The notes under the pieces were generated by a model, which saw only the letters and a program-made list of their open reading frames with translations, had not been told where the DNA came from and searched no databases. From assembly GCA_030407315.1 (NCBI GenBank), contig JALQPE010002416.1:1-64000 (forward strand): a stretch of 64,000 nucleotides of DNA. The letters are read 5' to 3'. Origin of the DNA: Asparagopsis taxiformis. Its lineage: Eukaryota > Rhodophyta > Florideophyceae > Bonnemaisoniales > Bonnemaisoniaceae. Below, piece by piece: positions 34,439-44,746 of the stretch (the stretch's first letter is position 1; each line of letters begins with the position of its first letter). Made by a program: the position numbers and the translations under genes.

Positions 34439-36867
34439 TCAGGCGATGTGGGTGGCTCGTGACCTACATCGCCTGGTCGTTTTCCGGCGCGGGGCCGTTC
34501 GACACGTCGTCGGCGTGAGCCCACGAAGCTCGTTCGTCATCGTGACTCGTTTCCACCTCGAGTGGTGTTTCGTCAGCGGAGTCGTCACGTAGACTCCGCT
34601 GCGGCCATTACGCTGGCCATTTCGTTCGTTCGCCCACGGGCGGGGGTCACGTCGGTCATTACGAAAGTCGCCGCGGCGCCTGTCGAAGGGCCTCCCCCCG
34701 TCACGATTGGGGCTTCGGAGTATCGTAGGCGGCGTGCCGTACCTCCGTGGGTTCACGTTCCCCCGCTCGCCAGGTCGTTCCTGGTTACGTTTAGCCATTC
34801 GTTGGCGGAAGTACTCAGCCTGACGTGGGTTGCTCTTCACGTGGAAGAGGTAGTACTTGTACGCGAAAAAGATCCGTTGATCTGGCGTCAGACGCGGACA
34901 CGTAAACGTCGAGTGGCCATCTTCGCGGCATGACCAACACGACAGCGTCCAGTAATCATTCGGGATTACGGAGTGCGCCAATTGCGTCTGCTCGCTCGTG
35001 AGCTTCGGCACGTCCTCGCATGGACGGTTCAATCGAGCTTCGAGCTCGTCCGGCTTTTCGTTTGCCGTTTTCGTATCGTTGGGCGGCGGCCCGTTCGTGA
35101 AGAGTATCGCCTCTAGATTCTCGGCAACGTGAGCCGCAGCGAGCGATACGTCGTCATCGTCCCTCGCGGGGATGTTCGGGTTACCATCGTGGTAACTGGG
35201 CTCGCTAGCCCGTTCATTACGTAAGTACGCGGACTCATCGTAGTCCGCGAACTTCCTCGACTCGTGGTCGGAAATAGCCAACGTAGGCTTCACCGGAAAC
35301 CGCACTTTCGGTTTCGCGGCTGACGCGACAGCTGCCGTACGTGCACGGAAGGTCGTTCCTTCGGCCGTCGCCAATCGTCTCACAACGGTGAGGTCGTTCC
35401 TCTCTCGTTCGGGAAGTGACCGGAGTCGTTCCGTCACTGCTGCCCGCGTCGAGGGCAGCAAACCACGCACGTAGTGGTGAACGAGGAGTCGGTCCGTAAA
35501 CACGTAGTTGCACGCCCGCGTGGCGGTGTCGAGTCTATCAGCGTACTGATTCTCGTCCTCGTTAGGACTCTGCGTGATCATCGTGACCTTTTCGTAGGCC
35601 TCCTGCAGCACGTCGTCTTGCAGGTATCGTTTGATCAACGCGTTGATCACGTGAGGCCACGAGAACCTCTTCGTCGGATCAGTCGTGATCACACCAGTCG
35701 TACACTGGGAATCGTAAAACCGTCGGGCGTCCTCGTCGAGGAAGAAGCGCAGCGCACGTACTGCCACTCCCTCGCACACTCCGAGTGTGCTGAACCCATC
35801 ACGTATTTGGGCGAGGAATCCGAGCAACGTAATCGGATTCCGGCCGGAGAACGGCTTCAACGTAGGGAAAAGTCCCTCCAGCTCACGTTTGAGCTTATGT
35901 ACGCTTTGACTCTCGTTCACGTAGAGATGTTCACGTACATCGTTAAGTCGGTACATGCGGTACGACACCACGTTCGCAAATGCGTCGAGCATTGTCGTGT
36001 GCTCTGCCAACGCGTGGCAAACGGGTCCGAGGGCGTTCCCTGGTAAGCGTACCGCGTCGGCACGTTCGTTTTCGTGGACTCGCGTGTCCGTCGTGCCGAA
36101 CGTACCCAGCCACGGAATGTACGTCTCACGTGGCGGGGGAGCTCTCGTATCGAATTGCGCAGCTCGTGCTGCGTCCGCCGACCGCGCGTGGTCTGGCGTA
36201 TCGTTAAAACGTAATTGCCTTCGTGGCGTCTCGTTGGGGTTGGCGATGGCTCGTTGCACTGTCGCCCCCTTCCGTACGTTGTCGGGGTCGTCGGACCGGG
36301 TGTTGGTGGGTATCCTCCCGGAACGGCCGGGGAGGATTGCGAGTTATAGGCGCGCGAGCCTTCTTCGTAATTCGGATCGCTTCCGCTCGGCGGAGCGGAA
36401 CGTCCGGCGACGATTTCGTTGAATACTACGACAAACGAGTCGAGTCTTCCCTCCACGGCGGAGAGGCGGTTTCGTAAATCTTCGTTTTCCCGTTCGAGGG
36501 TCGCTGAGCGTTCACGTAACGCACGAGCTTCGCGCTCCGAGACTCCGAGTCTCTGCCTTACGGCTTCGTCGACGGCCGCGTCGCTCGCCCTTTCGATGTG
36601 ACCTCGAAGGTCTTCGTACACTACGCGTAGTGCCGTGGGAGTCACGTTCCCTTCGTTGAGCTGACCGCGCGTTGCGGGGTCCATACTCACGGACTCAAAC
36701 GGGCTTACCGTACGTGGTAGCTGGCCGATCGCCTCGATATCCGGCGGGATAGATCGATCAGTCGCGAAGATCGCTTCTGCTGACAAGGCCACGTCGGCTT
36801 CGGCGTCCGCTGACGTTGGCAACGGTTGCCTGGGCGACGCGCTGGAATTCGACACAGCGTAATTCAT
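34439..36867 (-). pseudogene. gag: gag, gypsy copy 2 (one-base deletion)
   Basis: ATG at 36867 gives the authentic start. The frame breaks at the C-run 36265-36269 (five instead of six bases) after about 200 residues; the remaining 600 residues, with capsid-like domain and CX2CX4HX4C knuckle, are open in the next frame to 34439. The tail after the zinc knuckle differs from copy 1 because of a further small shift near 34590. Confidence 0.85.
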
Positions 36868-36947
36868 AGACCGTCGTCTGTAGCACGTAGCTTTCGTTTA
36901 ACGTAAAAGAGCTCAACCTCGTTGGTTGTCGTTATGCTCGTAGCAAC

Positions 36948-36965
36948 TTCTAGGTCGAGAGACCA
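36948..36965 (-). promoter_or_regulatory. Primer binding site, gypsy copy 2
   Basis: Reverse complement is TGGTCTCTCGACCTAGAA, one base from the 5' LTR end, identical to copy 1. Confidence 0.85.
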
Positions 36966-36966
36966 G

Positions 36967-37635
36967 TGTGGAACGATAGTTCGGTGACGAAGTAGCTGGT
37001 ACGAGCTAGTGGACACGCTGTCCTTACGAAACGAAACGAACAGTCCACCCGCTGGTGTTTTGACTGTATGTTAGGTAGAACGGTAGAGATAGGTTAGCGA
37101 GTAGACACGAGCGTCACGACGCAACAATCCACGCGAGGATTACGTTAGCAAACGAGGTGGTACGTCACCGGAGGCGCTCTCAACCAAGCCCGGAGGCACT
37201 ACACGCAATCAGCCTTACGTGCGGCGATGGGTAGGGAGTACGCAGCTCGACGGAGACGAAGCCTCGCTAGGCAAAACGTAAACGTAAAACGTAGAAGTCA
37301 GTCGTAGACTAGAGCCGTTGCTTGTTCGATGATTGTCCCCTTTCCCTCCCGGCACGATGCCAATACCTATATGGCCACGATGGCATCGCTTTACAGTGTA
37401 AACACTGCTCGTAACGTCCCCGAATGGGAAAGGACCTTGTGGGTCACACGTAGGGACCCGTTGGTCCGTTGGTCCGTTGGCCGTTGCCAGTACGTTCGTT
37501 GCACACGTGTGCCGGTTGCGCGCGCGCATGCGCCAGCAATGTTCGTGCATTGCTGTCGCCGGTCGTGTCCGCCAAAATTCGAATTCCGCGGAAAACGTAA
37601 ATATTTGCAATTTCGGAATTGCCACGTATACTACA
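36967..37635 (-). repeat. 5' LTR of gypsy copy 2
   Basis: 669 bp, ends CGTATACTACA on the plus strand at 37635, directly inside the coding part of the ParB-like gene. Confidence 0.95.
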
Positions 37636-38758
37636 GTAACCCAGCGCAAGCGGTTTGCGTCCTGTGGCAGCTTGGTTCTGTGCATACGAGTGAGGCGCGT
37701 GAAGTCATCCGCAATGCTATGCATAGCATTGAGACGATGCAGTCCGTCGATCACGGTCACGTTCGCATTGGCATGGAATTTGCCATTCTGGAACAGACGC
37801 GTGTCGGCGGACAGATGCGTGTTCTGCGACCTCAGCACCGTCACAGTGATACGCGAAGAGCTCACATACCCCACAGCCAACATATTGTTGCGCAGGTCCT
37901 CCACGTGGTCTTCTTTCACATCCCGAAGGGTCATGGCCGGTTCCACTAGCTGCCTCACCAACACAGTCGCTCCTTGTCCGACGTAATCCGACGTCACAAA
38001 CTTGGGCACCGTAATTTGCGTCCCCTGCTGCTCACGAATGCTTTCCCCCACCTCCGGTTCGTCGTCCACCTCGGTTACGTCCTGCATAGTAGCTTCGGTG
38101 ACGTTGGAGCGAGCAGGGTGCTTCGTGCCTCCACTGGAGGCTCTGGCAGAGCGAGCAGGGTGCTTCGTGCCTCCACTGGAGGCTCTGGCAGAGCGAGCAG
38201 GGCGCTTCGTGCCTCCCGAAACCGGGATGGAGCGTGCTGGATGCTTCGTACCCCCCGAACCAGTGATTTCGCCTGCTGGACCGGTACTGGGCATCCGTCC
38301 CGAGCTGGCCTGGTTCGTCGCTGCGTTGAAGTTTGACGCTGCAGCAGGGGTACGAATGTCGCTAGGGCCATCCTCCGCAGCGGGGCGCATCATCCGAGTA
38401 TCCCAAGGGTAAACGCCGCAGCGTATGCTCCACCCATCGTCTCCGGCGGTCCCTCGGCGCCATCAAACATGTACGGGAACGGGAGGTCCTTGAACTTGTC
38501 CTTAGTCGCAATGTTGCGCACGACGATGTAGTCGGCCTCGTCGGTTTCCGGCAGCTTGTGGTTGTGCAGCGTGCGCGGAAGGCCAACATCGCCACCAGCA
38601 GTGCTCACCGAAGCCGTCCCAATATGCACAGCCGCACCGTCCACGTCCACAAACAAGTCAACATCGACGCCGCGCCTGAGTCCACGCGACTCCGCTGACG
38701 CGCTCACTTGATCGCCGCAAACCGTTGAAAACAAACTGCTGAAATGCGTATCCGCCAT
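37636..38758 (-). pseudogene. ParB-like domain protein, cut by gypsy copy 2
   Basis: ATG at 38758 opens 122 residues that end at a TGA at 38390; a second frame starting at the overlapping ATGATG (38393) continues for about 250 residues into the LTR, so the gene is probably one frame with a one-base break near 38392. The second part has a Ser/Gly/Lys repeat region (38111-38236) and then a ParB-like domain with AVGYVSS and VTVIDGLHRLNAM, the same final motif as the 2OG fusion at 2844-6399. The C-terminus beyond TKLPQDANRLRW is lost at 37635. ParB-like folds in mobile elements act as DNA-binding or nuclease/CTPase modules; which applies here is unknown. Confidence 0.7.
38111..38236 (-). repeat. 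42-bp tandem repeat, three units, in the ParB-like gene
   Basis: Three adjacent 42-bp units, the last diverged, encode 14-residue repeats of the type SGGTKHPARSARAS, a basic disordered linker. Confidence 0.85.
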
Positions 38759-39041
38759 GGTTGTTGAGTTGGAAAGGAAAAGAGATGGTTGACGTTGACG
38801 TATTGGAGTGATGTGGATGGTAGGTTTCACGTTGCGTTGAAGAATGGTCGTGAACGCCAATCGCTGGAAATAATAACACAATACAACCGAAATTTTGTTA
38901 GGTACACACCTATCGTGACCGCTGGAATGCAAGACAGGCAATCGAGATGTGAGTGTCCGTTCGGAACGGGCCCGAGTCGGGCTTTCCAAACCTGACGAGG
39001 TGGCGTGAAGCAGGCAGTGTCCTTGATGTGTAATGTGTTAA
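38759..39041. promoter_or_regulatory. Upstream region of the ParB-like gene
   Basis: Non-coding by composition; position makes it the promoter of the minus-strand ParB-like gene. It ends where the inverted repeat of the next element begins. No motif recognised. Confidence 0.35.
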
Positions 39042-39315
39042 AATTACAGCTGTCAAGCTAGGCGGCTTTTGGGGCGGCTGCGAGCACCCCTTTATCCGGG
39101 GAACACCCTGATTTGAGTTAAAATTTGGGCTATTCTCAAAAACATGCACATGTGAACATGTTTTTGAGATGGGGGTGTGCCGTACGGCACAATCGACCCG
39201 CGGAAATCAAGGTTTTTTGCAAGATTTTTTGTGCCCGAAATTTTAGAATTTCTGGGCTGGCCAGCAGTGCAATCGAGCTGGACATCCACCGGACGTCCAT
39301 TTCAGGTTGGTCGTG
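39042..39315 (+). repeat. Left terminal repeat of the methyltransferase-SET element
   Basis: Outer segment 39042-39106, then the hairpin repeat 39107-39315. The repeat contains a perfect 12-bp stem CTCAAAAACATG with its complement around CACATGTGAA, followed by the 14-bp palindrome GTGCCGTACGGCAC. Confidence 0.85.
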
Positions 39316-39493
39316 AGAGAGTGAGGCGGGACCATGATGGAACAAGGACCAAGACCTGTCCCTGGCGTATTGAGCCTGAAATTGACCCTTCGTCAGACGC
39401 CATTTAGACTTACAGTTAGTGCTTACAGAAGCCAGTGACAACCTTACTCGGGGCGGCGGCCGGTGCCTGGGGCCGTTCTGGCCAAATTAGACA

Positions 39494-39658
39494 CCATGAT
39501 TTGAATTAAAATTTGGGCTATTCTCAAAAACATGCACATGTGAACATGTTTTTGAGATGGGGGTGTGCCGTACGGCACAATCGACCGCCCAAATCAAGGT
39601 TTTTTACAATATTTTTGCTGCCCGAAATTCTACAATTTCTGGGCTGGCCAGTAATGCA
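39494..39658 (+). repeat. Internal copy 2 of the hairpin repeat
   Basis: Same 165-bp core as 39107-39271, with both hairpins intact and a few base differences; lacks the outer segment and the distal 40 bp. Confidence 0.85.
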
Positions 39659-40189
39659 TTAGCTATCTGCTCTAAACCGATTCTAACAAGCAGAAAGAAT
39701 CCTCTCCTTCATGACGATGCTATCGAATTGAGTGCAATACAACGGACTCCCTCCAAGAGAACGACAAAGCATCGTCTTTTCCAAGGCATTTCCGTACGAA
39801 AAATAATCGAAAAACATATTTGACTTTAACCTAACAGCTATCGCGAGCACCGTACTCAGCTATATTTCCTCTGTAATTTCCTTCCTCCAACCAATCAATA
39901 GCCGCTTGGTCACAGGCTTAAAAGCCTTCCACTATCTGTCCTATCCATCGAAGACCCTTGGAGGGTTCGATCCAGGCCTTGATCACCCATGATGGGTGTG
40001 CAACCCGAGAAATTGAAAATGGAACATATTGCGACAGGGACGAGATATCATTCAATGAAAGAGAAGTTCTCTTTCGTTTACTTTTTTCTAACAAGATTCT
40101 AAACGTCTACGGAGCGGAACAAACCCTATGTCGTCCGTCTGTTTTCATCCCGGAGAGATGTGGATGTGAGGTAAGATGCAGTGGTGATG
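39659..40189. other. Spacer inside the methyltransferase-SET element
   Basis: A plus-strand frame (39958-40287, 109 residues) runs into the Gly-rich minisatellite; it has no recognised domain, so I do not call it a gene. Otherwise no signal. Confidence 0.3.
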
Positions 40190-40510
40190 TCGTGTTGATT
40201 CCCACAGACGGAGGTGGAGGAGGTGGCTACGGAGGAAGCCTGGAGAACTTCTCCGGTACTGACATCTCACATGTTGAGAACATGTGAGATGTCAGTACCC
40301 ATGGATGAGAAGAAACACATGTTGAGGTGCGGTTCGGATATTCTTTCCATTAACGGAGGTGGAGGAGGCTATGGTGGAAGCCTGGAGAACATGTGAGATG
40401 TCAGTACCCATGGATCACAAGAAGAACATGTTGAGGTGCGGTTCGGATATTCGATCCATTAACGGAGGTGGTGGAGGAGGCTATGGTGGAAGCCTGGAGA
40501 AGAATAGAGT
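40190..40510 (+). repeat. Minisatellite, three units of about 110 bp, with perfect hairpin
   Basis: Three units share GGAGGTGGAGGAGG, GCCTGGAGAA and CATGTTGAGGTGCGGTTCGG. In the first unit 40255-40275 and 40279-40299 form a perfect 21-bp stem with a GAG loop. In one frame the repeats would encode GGGYGGSLEN peptides, but frames are not maintained between units. Confidence 0.8.
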
Positions 40511-40797
40511 AGTCCTATACCCATGGATCACAAGAAGACGTTGTTGGGCTCCTTTTCGAAGCCCATTCGTCTCTTGAATAAATTTAGCACCCAAATCATA
40601 TACGATTGCCGAGTTGACACCCCGTATGTCTCGTTGGTAGAAATAGCAGGGGTTCCACCACTCAGCTGGCGGGAAGTAGTTACTGACTATATGAGATATG
40701 GCTTAGCTCCCGCCAAAACCGATAGCTCTGGGCTCAGGTTCTCCAAATGTGGTTATACGAATGTGTTCTGACAATGCTAGAAGACGAATATCTGCAT

Positions 40798-40978
40798 CCT
40801 GATTTGAATTAAAATTTGGGCTGTTCTCAAAAACATGCACATGTGAACATGTTTTTGAGATGGGGGTGTGCCGTACGGCACAATCGACCGCCGAAATCGA
40901 TGTTTTTTTGCAATATTTTTTCTGCCCGAAATTGTAGAATTTCTGGTCTGGCCAGCAATGCATCTGAGCTGGACATCC
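40798..40978 (+). repeat. Internal copy 3 of the hairpin repeat
   Basis: Third direct copy, CCTGATTTGAATT to GCTGGACATCC, with both hairpins. It faces the inverted copy at 44747-44955 and lies 350 bp upstream of the methyltransferase-SET start, so it may also supply its promoter. Confidence 0.85.
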
Positions 40979-41328
40979 CCATGTCCAGTGGCCGTCCGGA
41001 TGTCGCTCACCTGGTAAGCGTGATGCACCTGTGACAACCTATGTGACTGCAGTCACAGCCGCCATGGCGGCCGTGCAGTACAACCCTCAAAGACAGGGAA
41101 TCACAATCTTTTTAAAATTTTTGTCTACCACGTATCCGTCACAACTTATTACCTACACCGGTTACGGGTTTCAAGACCTTTCCAGTGCTGTGTACCCGTA
41201 TACTCTGTTCCGTTCGATATCAACCAGTGTTCCTCACGAAAGAGTGCAAACGTCACGAGATACGTCGTCAAATTTGACTGTCTCGCCGAGCGGTCGCCAT
41301 CCTGTACCGAATTTCCACTCATTCCATT
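40979..41328 (+). promoter_or_regulatory. Upstream region of the methyltransferase-SET gene
   Basis: Non-coding 350 bp between the hairpin repeat and the ATG at 41329. By position it holds the promoter and 5' leader. No specific motif is recognised. Confidence 0.4.
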
Positions 41329-44300
41329 ATGACGAATAAGCGCAGGCGCAACAGCAATCCGATCGTTGACGACGCAACCGTGCCAATTCTGCGCGAACCC
41401 GCTAGCCCTTGGGAGGATTCTAGTGACATGGGTACACGTCGAAACGTAGGTCGCGCCGCCCGCGAAACTACTCTCGCTGGCAAAGACTTCCTCCGCCTCT
41501 TGCTGGATTTGTTCGCCCACTCAAGTTTCGCAGACTTGACGGACAAGCCGGGAGGTTTCACATACGCGGACCTTGGCGCTTGGGTTGCGCAGGGCACGGA
41601 AGAACAATTTGCGGCGCTGCAAGGTCGACTCAGCATGTCCTTCAGCGGTCGTTCGAAGAATGCTGGAGTCGAGGCGGATGTTGCCGAAATCGTCATGGCA
41701 GAGATGAACGTTGAGCGAGCCAAGCAGATTGTTCGTCTGGCATTACCGATTGCCGAGTTTTCAAGACAGGATGAGCGTATCGGGCAATGGGTTGAGCACT
41801 GCATCCTTTCTGGGATCGTGCCGCAGACCTTCCTTATTGGATGTAACATGCTTCCTTCGCCACTACAGGCGCCGCAGCGCGGGGAACCAAGCGCCTTCGT
41901 TCTTGCTCCACCGGAAACGTTCGAGGTATTGATGTATTTCCAAGCGTTGTCTATCATCCGAAATCACAACAAGAACCTGCCGCGTCGCCGAATAGGCGAC
42001 GCGGCCGAAGAGGGGAACGAAGCCGCACGCGTCCCAGCCCATCGGAAAAGCACTAATCGAGCTTGTTACGTGGTTCAAGTTTTATACCATGCTTGGACCG
42101 ATGTGGCCTTCGCCGCAAAGTTTTCCAGCTTCGAAGAGTTGATGGCGCCGTACATCATTTTCGACAGCAGTGAGCATTGGTTTGACGTGCTCGATGAAGG
42201 TCTATTCGCACCGATGGAGCAGAAGCTAGATCTCTACCACGACAAAGCTCCCCTATCTCATCCTGATGGATATGGTGGAAAAGTAGAGACAAGAACCAGT
42301 GCGCAGCACAGTGCATTTAGGGACCTTGTGAGGAAGTTCTTCGACCGGTTGCAGTTTCTTATCGTCAACCCGGACCTGTACACCTGGCCGGAGTCCGACC
42401 GCTGGGGGGCGCTGGAAATATACTTGTCAAGCGGAAATCCGGACAAGCTGCCAGCGTACTTTGACACCCTCGACGAAGACGTTATGGCTGTCCTCCGCCC
42501 GGCACCACAAGCCGCGGACGCAGAAAAGGTCCCCAAGCCGGTTGATGACACTCCCACTCGTCGCAACACAGGAGGGAGAGGTTTGGTTCCGTCGACAAGA
42601 CACACAACCAGGCTTCAACTTGGACCTGGGAGGACCAGTCTTACTGCCCAAGGGCCGTCTCCCCCGTCACCGTCACCCCATGCGACAGAAGAGCAGGAAA
42701 GTGAAGGGCAGGCTCTCGCAAAGGACTTTCTTTCGAAAATGAGTCAGTATTGCCGGGTGTACGACGTCCCTTTCGAAGATTTGGTCAGTGCCGACGAGAG
42801 CCGAGAACACGTGCCCATCACGGGCAACGTTCAGCTCATTCTGACTGATCCGCCCTACAATGTTCGTCGTAAGAGGAACGATTCCAACTCTTCGTACGAC
42901 AGGCTAACTGCAGAAGATATGCAGGCTAGCATCGAAGTCTTTGACGAGCTGTTGCGCCCCGGTGGCCGCGGCATCGTGTTCTGCTCCGTTTTGCAGTTCT
43001 ACGAATGGTTCCATTACTTGGAAACGTACAAAGGACCGCAGTCAGAAGGCCCAACCGATGCTGCTGCCAGTGATGACGGGTCGGATGAAGAAGAGGTTAC
43101 GTCCATGAATTCGGACTCCGAAGCATCGCAGCACAGTGGCGAAGAAAGTGCGGATGAGGAGGAGGAGGAGGAGGAGGAGGAGGACGTCGTTCGGAATTCA
43201 GTTTTCTTCGTTGACGAGGTACCTCTGTTGTTTGTCCGACTACCTGGGCACCTCTATCAAATGCCGGGGCGGAAGAGGTACCAACGCATGAACATGGCAG
43301 AGGTCGCTATCCACTTCTGGAAGCGAGGTGTTCCGTTCAAGACCGGAGGCCAGATGGTGGCCTATAGGAACCACGGATACATGGACGGCACGTACCCGGC
43401 GTGGTGCAACGTCACCATCAATATGCCCGCCATCGATTCGAATGAGATGGTGTGGCGAACAAGGAGCACAACCGGTGCTACGGTCAGAGTTCGTGCAGAG
43501 CAGAAGAGCGTCGCTCTCATGATGGAGTTGATCAGCCAGCATTCACAGCCTGGTGATATTGTTGTCGATCCATTCTCTGGCACTTTCGCAACGGGAAAAG
43601 CAGCTATGAGCTTGCCTGAGCACCGTGTTTTCGTCGGCAGTGACATGGACAAATTGTGTGTGGCACGATCGCTTCCAAAGCTGTGTGCAGTCATGTCACG
43701 TGTAATTCTTTCAAACAACACTGACATGAGGGTCACGACAGAAGCGAAACAGAGTGCTGAGAAGTTCTTGGCGTCCCCCTCTGTCACGATGCGTACACAG
43801 AGGGAACGCAGGATCATCGAACCCCCACCTGGCCTTCCCCTGTACCAGAGGTTCCCGAAATATATTCGGCAGTACCTCTGGCAGCTGTGCCCAGAGTCGA
43901 TTGCGTCGCACGAGCACATGGAAAAACCGGTACATTATTGGCCACCTTCCCTGCGCCGCTGGTTGCAAACTGAAAACCCTCGCGTGATGCGGGCACACGA
44001 TTGTGTTGCGAAAAAATTGAGCGTTCGACCATCGCTGATTAAGCATCCAAATGCAGGAAGAGGGCTCTTCGCTGAACAGACATTTAATGTTGGCGACGAA
44101 GTATGTGCATACTACGGAACTGTTGTGTACTCTGATATGAGCAAGGAGTCGATGAGGTTCGCGTACGGAGAGGGTCACATGGCGATAACGAAGGAAACAT
44201 TCTTGATGTATGCCATCAAGCTGTATGCAACAGCGGAGGACGACGAAAACATCGAGCATCCAATTTGGATTGTTCCGGCTCCGTTCTGTTCGGCGCAGTT

Positions 44301-44529
44301 CATCAACGACCCGCGGTATTTGCGAGGTGAGGACACTCCGGCGGAAGACACCAGGCGGATGGCCAACGTCGAGTTTGTCGAGAACTACAGCAGCGGTTCG
44401 ACGGGGAAGAAGCTCAAGGCGAAGGACCTAGAAAATCCGAAGATCATTGTAGTACGTGCAATCCGCGATATCCGTCCGGGGCAGGAGCTCTACGTTCATT
44501 ATGGGACAGCGTTTAGAGCATGGAATTAG
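41329..44529 (+). CDS. Beta-class DNA (adenine or cytosine-N4) methyltransferase fused to a SET domain
   Basis: Intact, 1066 residues, ATG at 41329. Residues 1-430 form a helical region with no family I recognise. The methyltransferase follows: motif IV LTDPPYNVRR at 505-514 and, after an acidic Glu run near 605-620, motif I IVVDPFSGTFATG at 744-756; motif IV before motif I is the beta-class order. A linker of about 150 residues leads to a SET domain: HPNAGRGLF at about 906, AQFINDPRY near 990 (Asp where most SET proteins have the His of NHS) and ELYVHYG near 1053. By family, the first part transfers methyl from SAM to an exocyclic amine of DNA and SET methylates protein lysine. A second, diverged homologue at 62116-64000 has the same order. 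The N-terminus may direct DNA binding. Confidence in both domains is high, in activity moderate. Confidence 0.9.
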   Translation: MTNKRRRNSNPIVDDATVPILREPASPWEDSSDMGTRRNVGRAARETTLAGKDFLRLLLDLFAHSSFADLTDKPGGFTYADLGAWVAQGTEEQFAALQGRLSMSFSGRSKNAGVEADVAEIVMAEMNVERAKQIVRLALPIAEFSRQDERIGQWVEHCILSGIVPQTFLIGCNMLPSPLQAPQRGEPSAFVLAPPETFEVLMYFQALSIIRNHNKNLPRRRIGDAAEEGNEAARVPAHRKSTNRACYVVQVLYHAWTDVAFAAKFSSFEELMAPYIIFDSSEHWFDVLDEGLFAPMEQKLDLYHDKAPLSHPDGYGGKVETRTSAQHSAFRDLVRKFFDRLQFLIVNPDLYTWPESDRWGALEIYLSSGNPDKLPAYFDTLDEDVMAVLRPAPQAADAEKVPKPVDDTPTRRNTGGRGLVPSTRHTTRLQLGPGRTSLTAQGPSPPSPSPHATEEQESEGQALAKDFLSKMSQYCRVYDVPFEDLVSADESREHVPITGNVQLILTDPPYNVRRKRNDSNSSYDRLTAEDMQASIEVFDELLRPGGRGIVFCSVLQFYEWFHYLETYKGPQSEGPTDAAASDDGSDEEEVTSMNSDSEASQHSGEESADEEEEEEEEEDVVRNSVFFVDEVPLLFVRLPGHLYQMPGRKRYQRMNMAEVAIHFWKRGVPFKTGGQMVAYRNHGYMDGTYPAWCNVTINMPAIDSNEMVWRTRSTTGATVRVRAEQKSVALMMELISQHSQPGDIVVDPFSGTFATGKAAMSLPEHRVFVGSDMDKLCVARSLPKLCAVMSRVILSNNTDMRVTTEAKQSAEKFLASPSVTMRTQRERRIIEPPPGLPLYQRFPKYIRQYLWQLCPESIASHEHMEKPVHYWPPSLRRWLQTENPRVMRAHDCVAKKLSVRPSLIKHPNAGRGLFAEQTFNVGDEVCAYYGTVVYSDMSKESMRFAYGEGHMAITKETFLMYAIKLYATAEDDENIEHPIWIVPAPFCSAQFINDPRYLRGEDTPAEDTRRMANVEFVENYSSGSTGKKLKAKDLENPKIIVVRAIRDIRPGQELYVHYGTAFRAWN

Positions 44530-44746
44530 GGTCACGAAAGATGTTTTCATTTCGACTACAAATAAAGCTACGTTCCAGAGTTGAAGTATATCATATAATG
44601 CAGCATGTCCAGCCACCATTAGTCCAGGGTGAAACCTATTCAGCAGTACTCGCCTGTCAAAAACCAATCGTTCACACTCCAGGTGCACTTCGTCCGAGCA
44701 GTGAACCTGACTGGTTGATTGCTGTTATGCGTGCAGATGCAAAATA

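Larger units (their letters stand above)
23967..37635 (-). mobile_element. Ty3/gypsy chromovirus, copy 2 (13.7 kb, inverted)
   Basis: Same structure as copy 1 in reverse orientation and nearly identical along its length, apart from patches. Flanks are GAGAA on the left and GTAAC on the right, so there is no target-site duplication. The right end interrupts a ParB-like gene; the left end abuts copia gag. Frame lesions differ from copy 1: one G lost in gag (36265-36269), one base lost near 34365, one A lost in RT (about 32811) and about 23 bp lost at the end of the chromodomain (near 29967). Confidence 0.95.

Noticed and set aside
41329..42600. ParB-like N-terminus in the intact methyltransferase-SET protein
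   Set aside because: No DGLHR-type motif or comparable pattern is present in residues 1-430.
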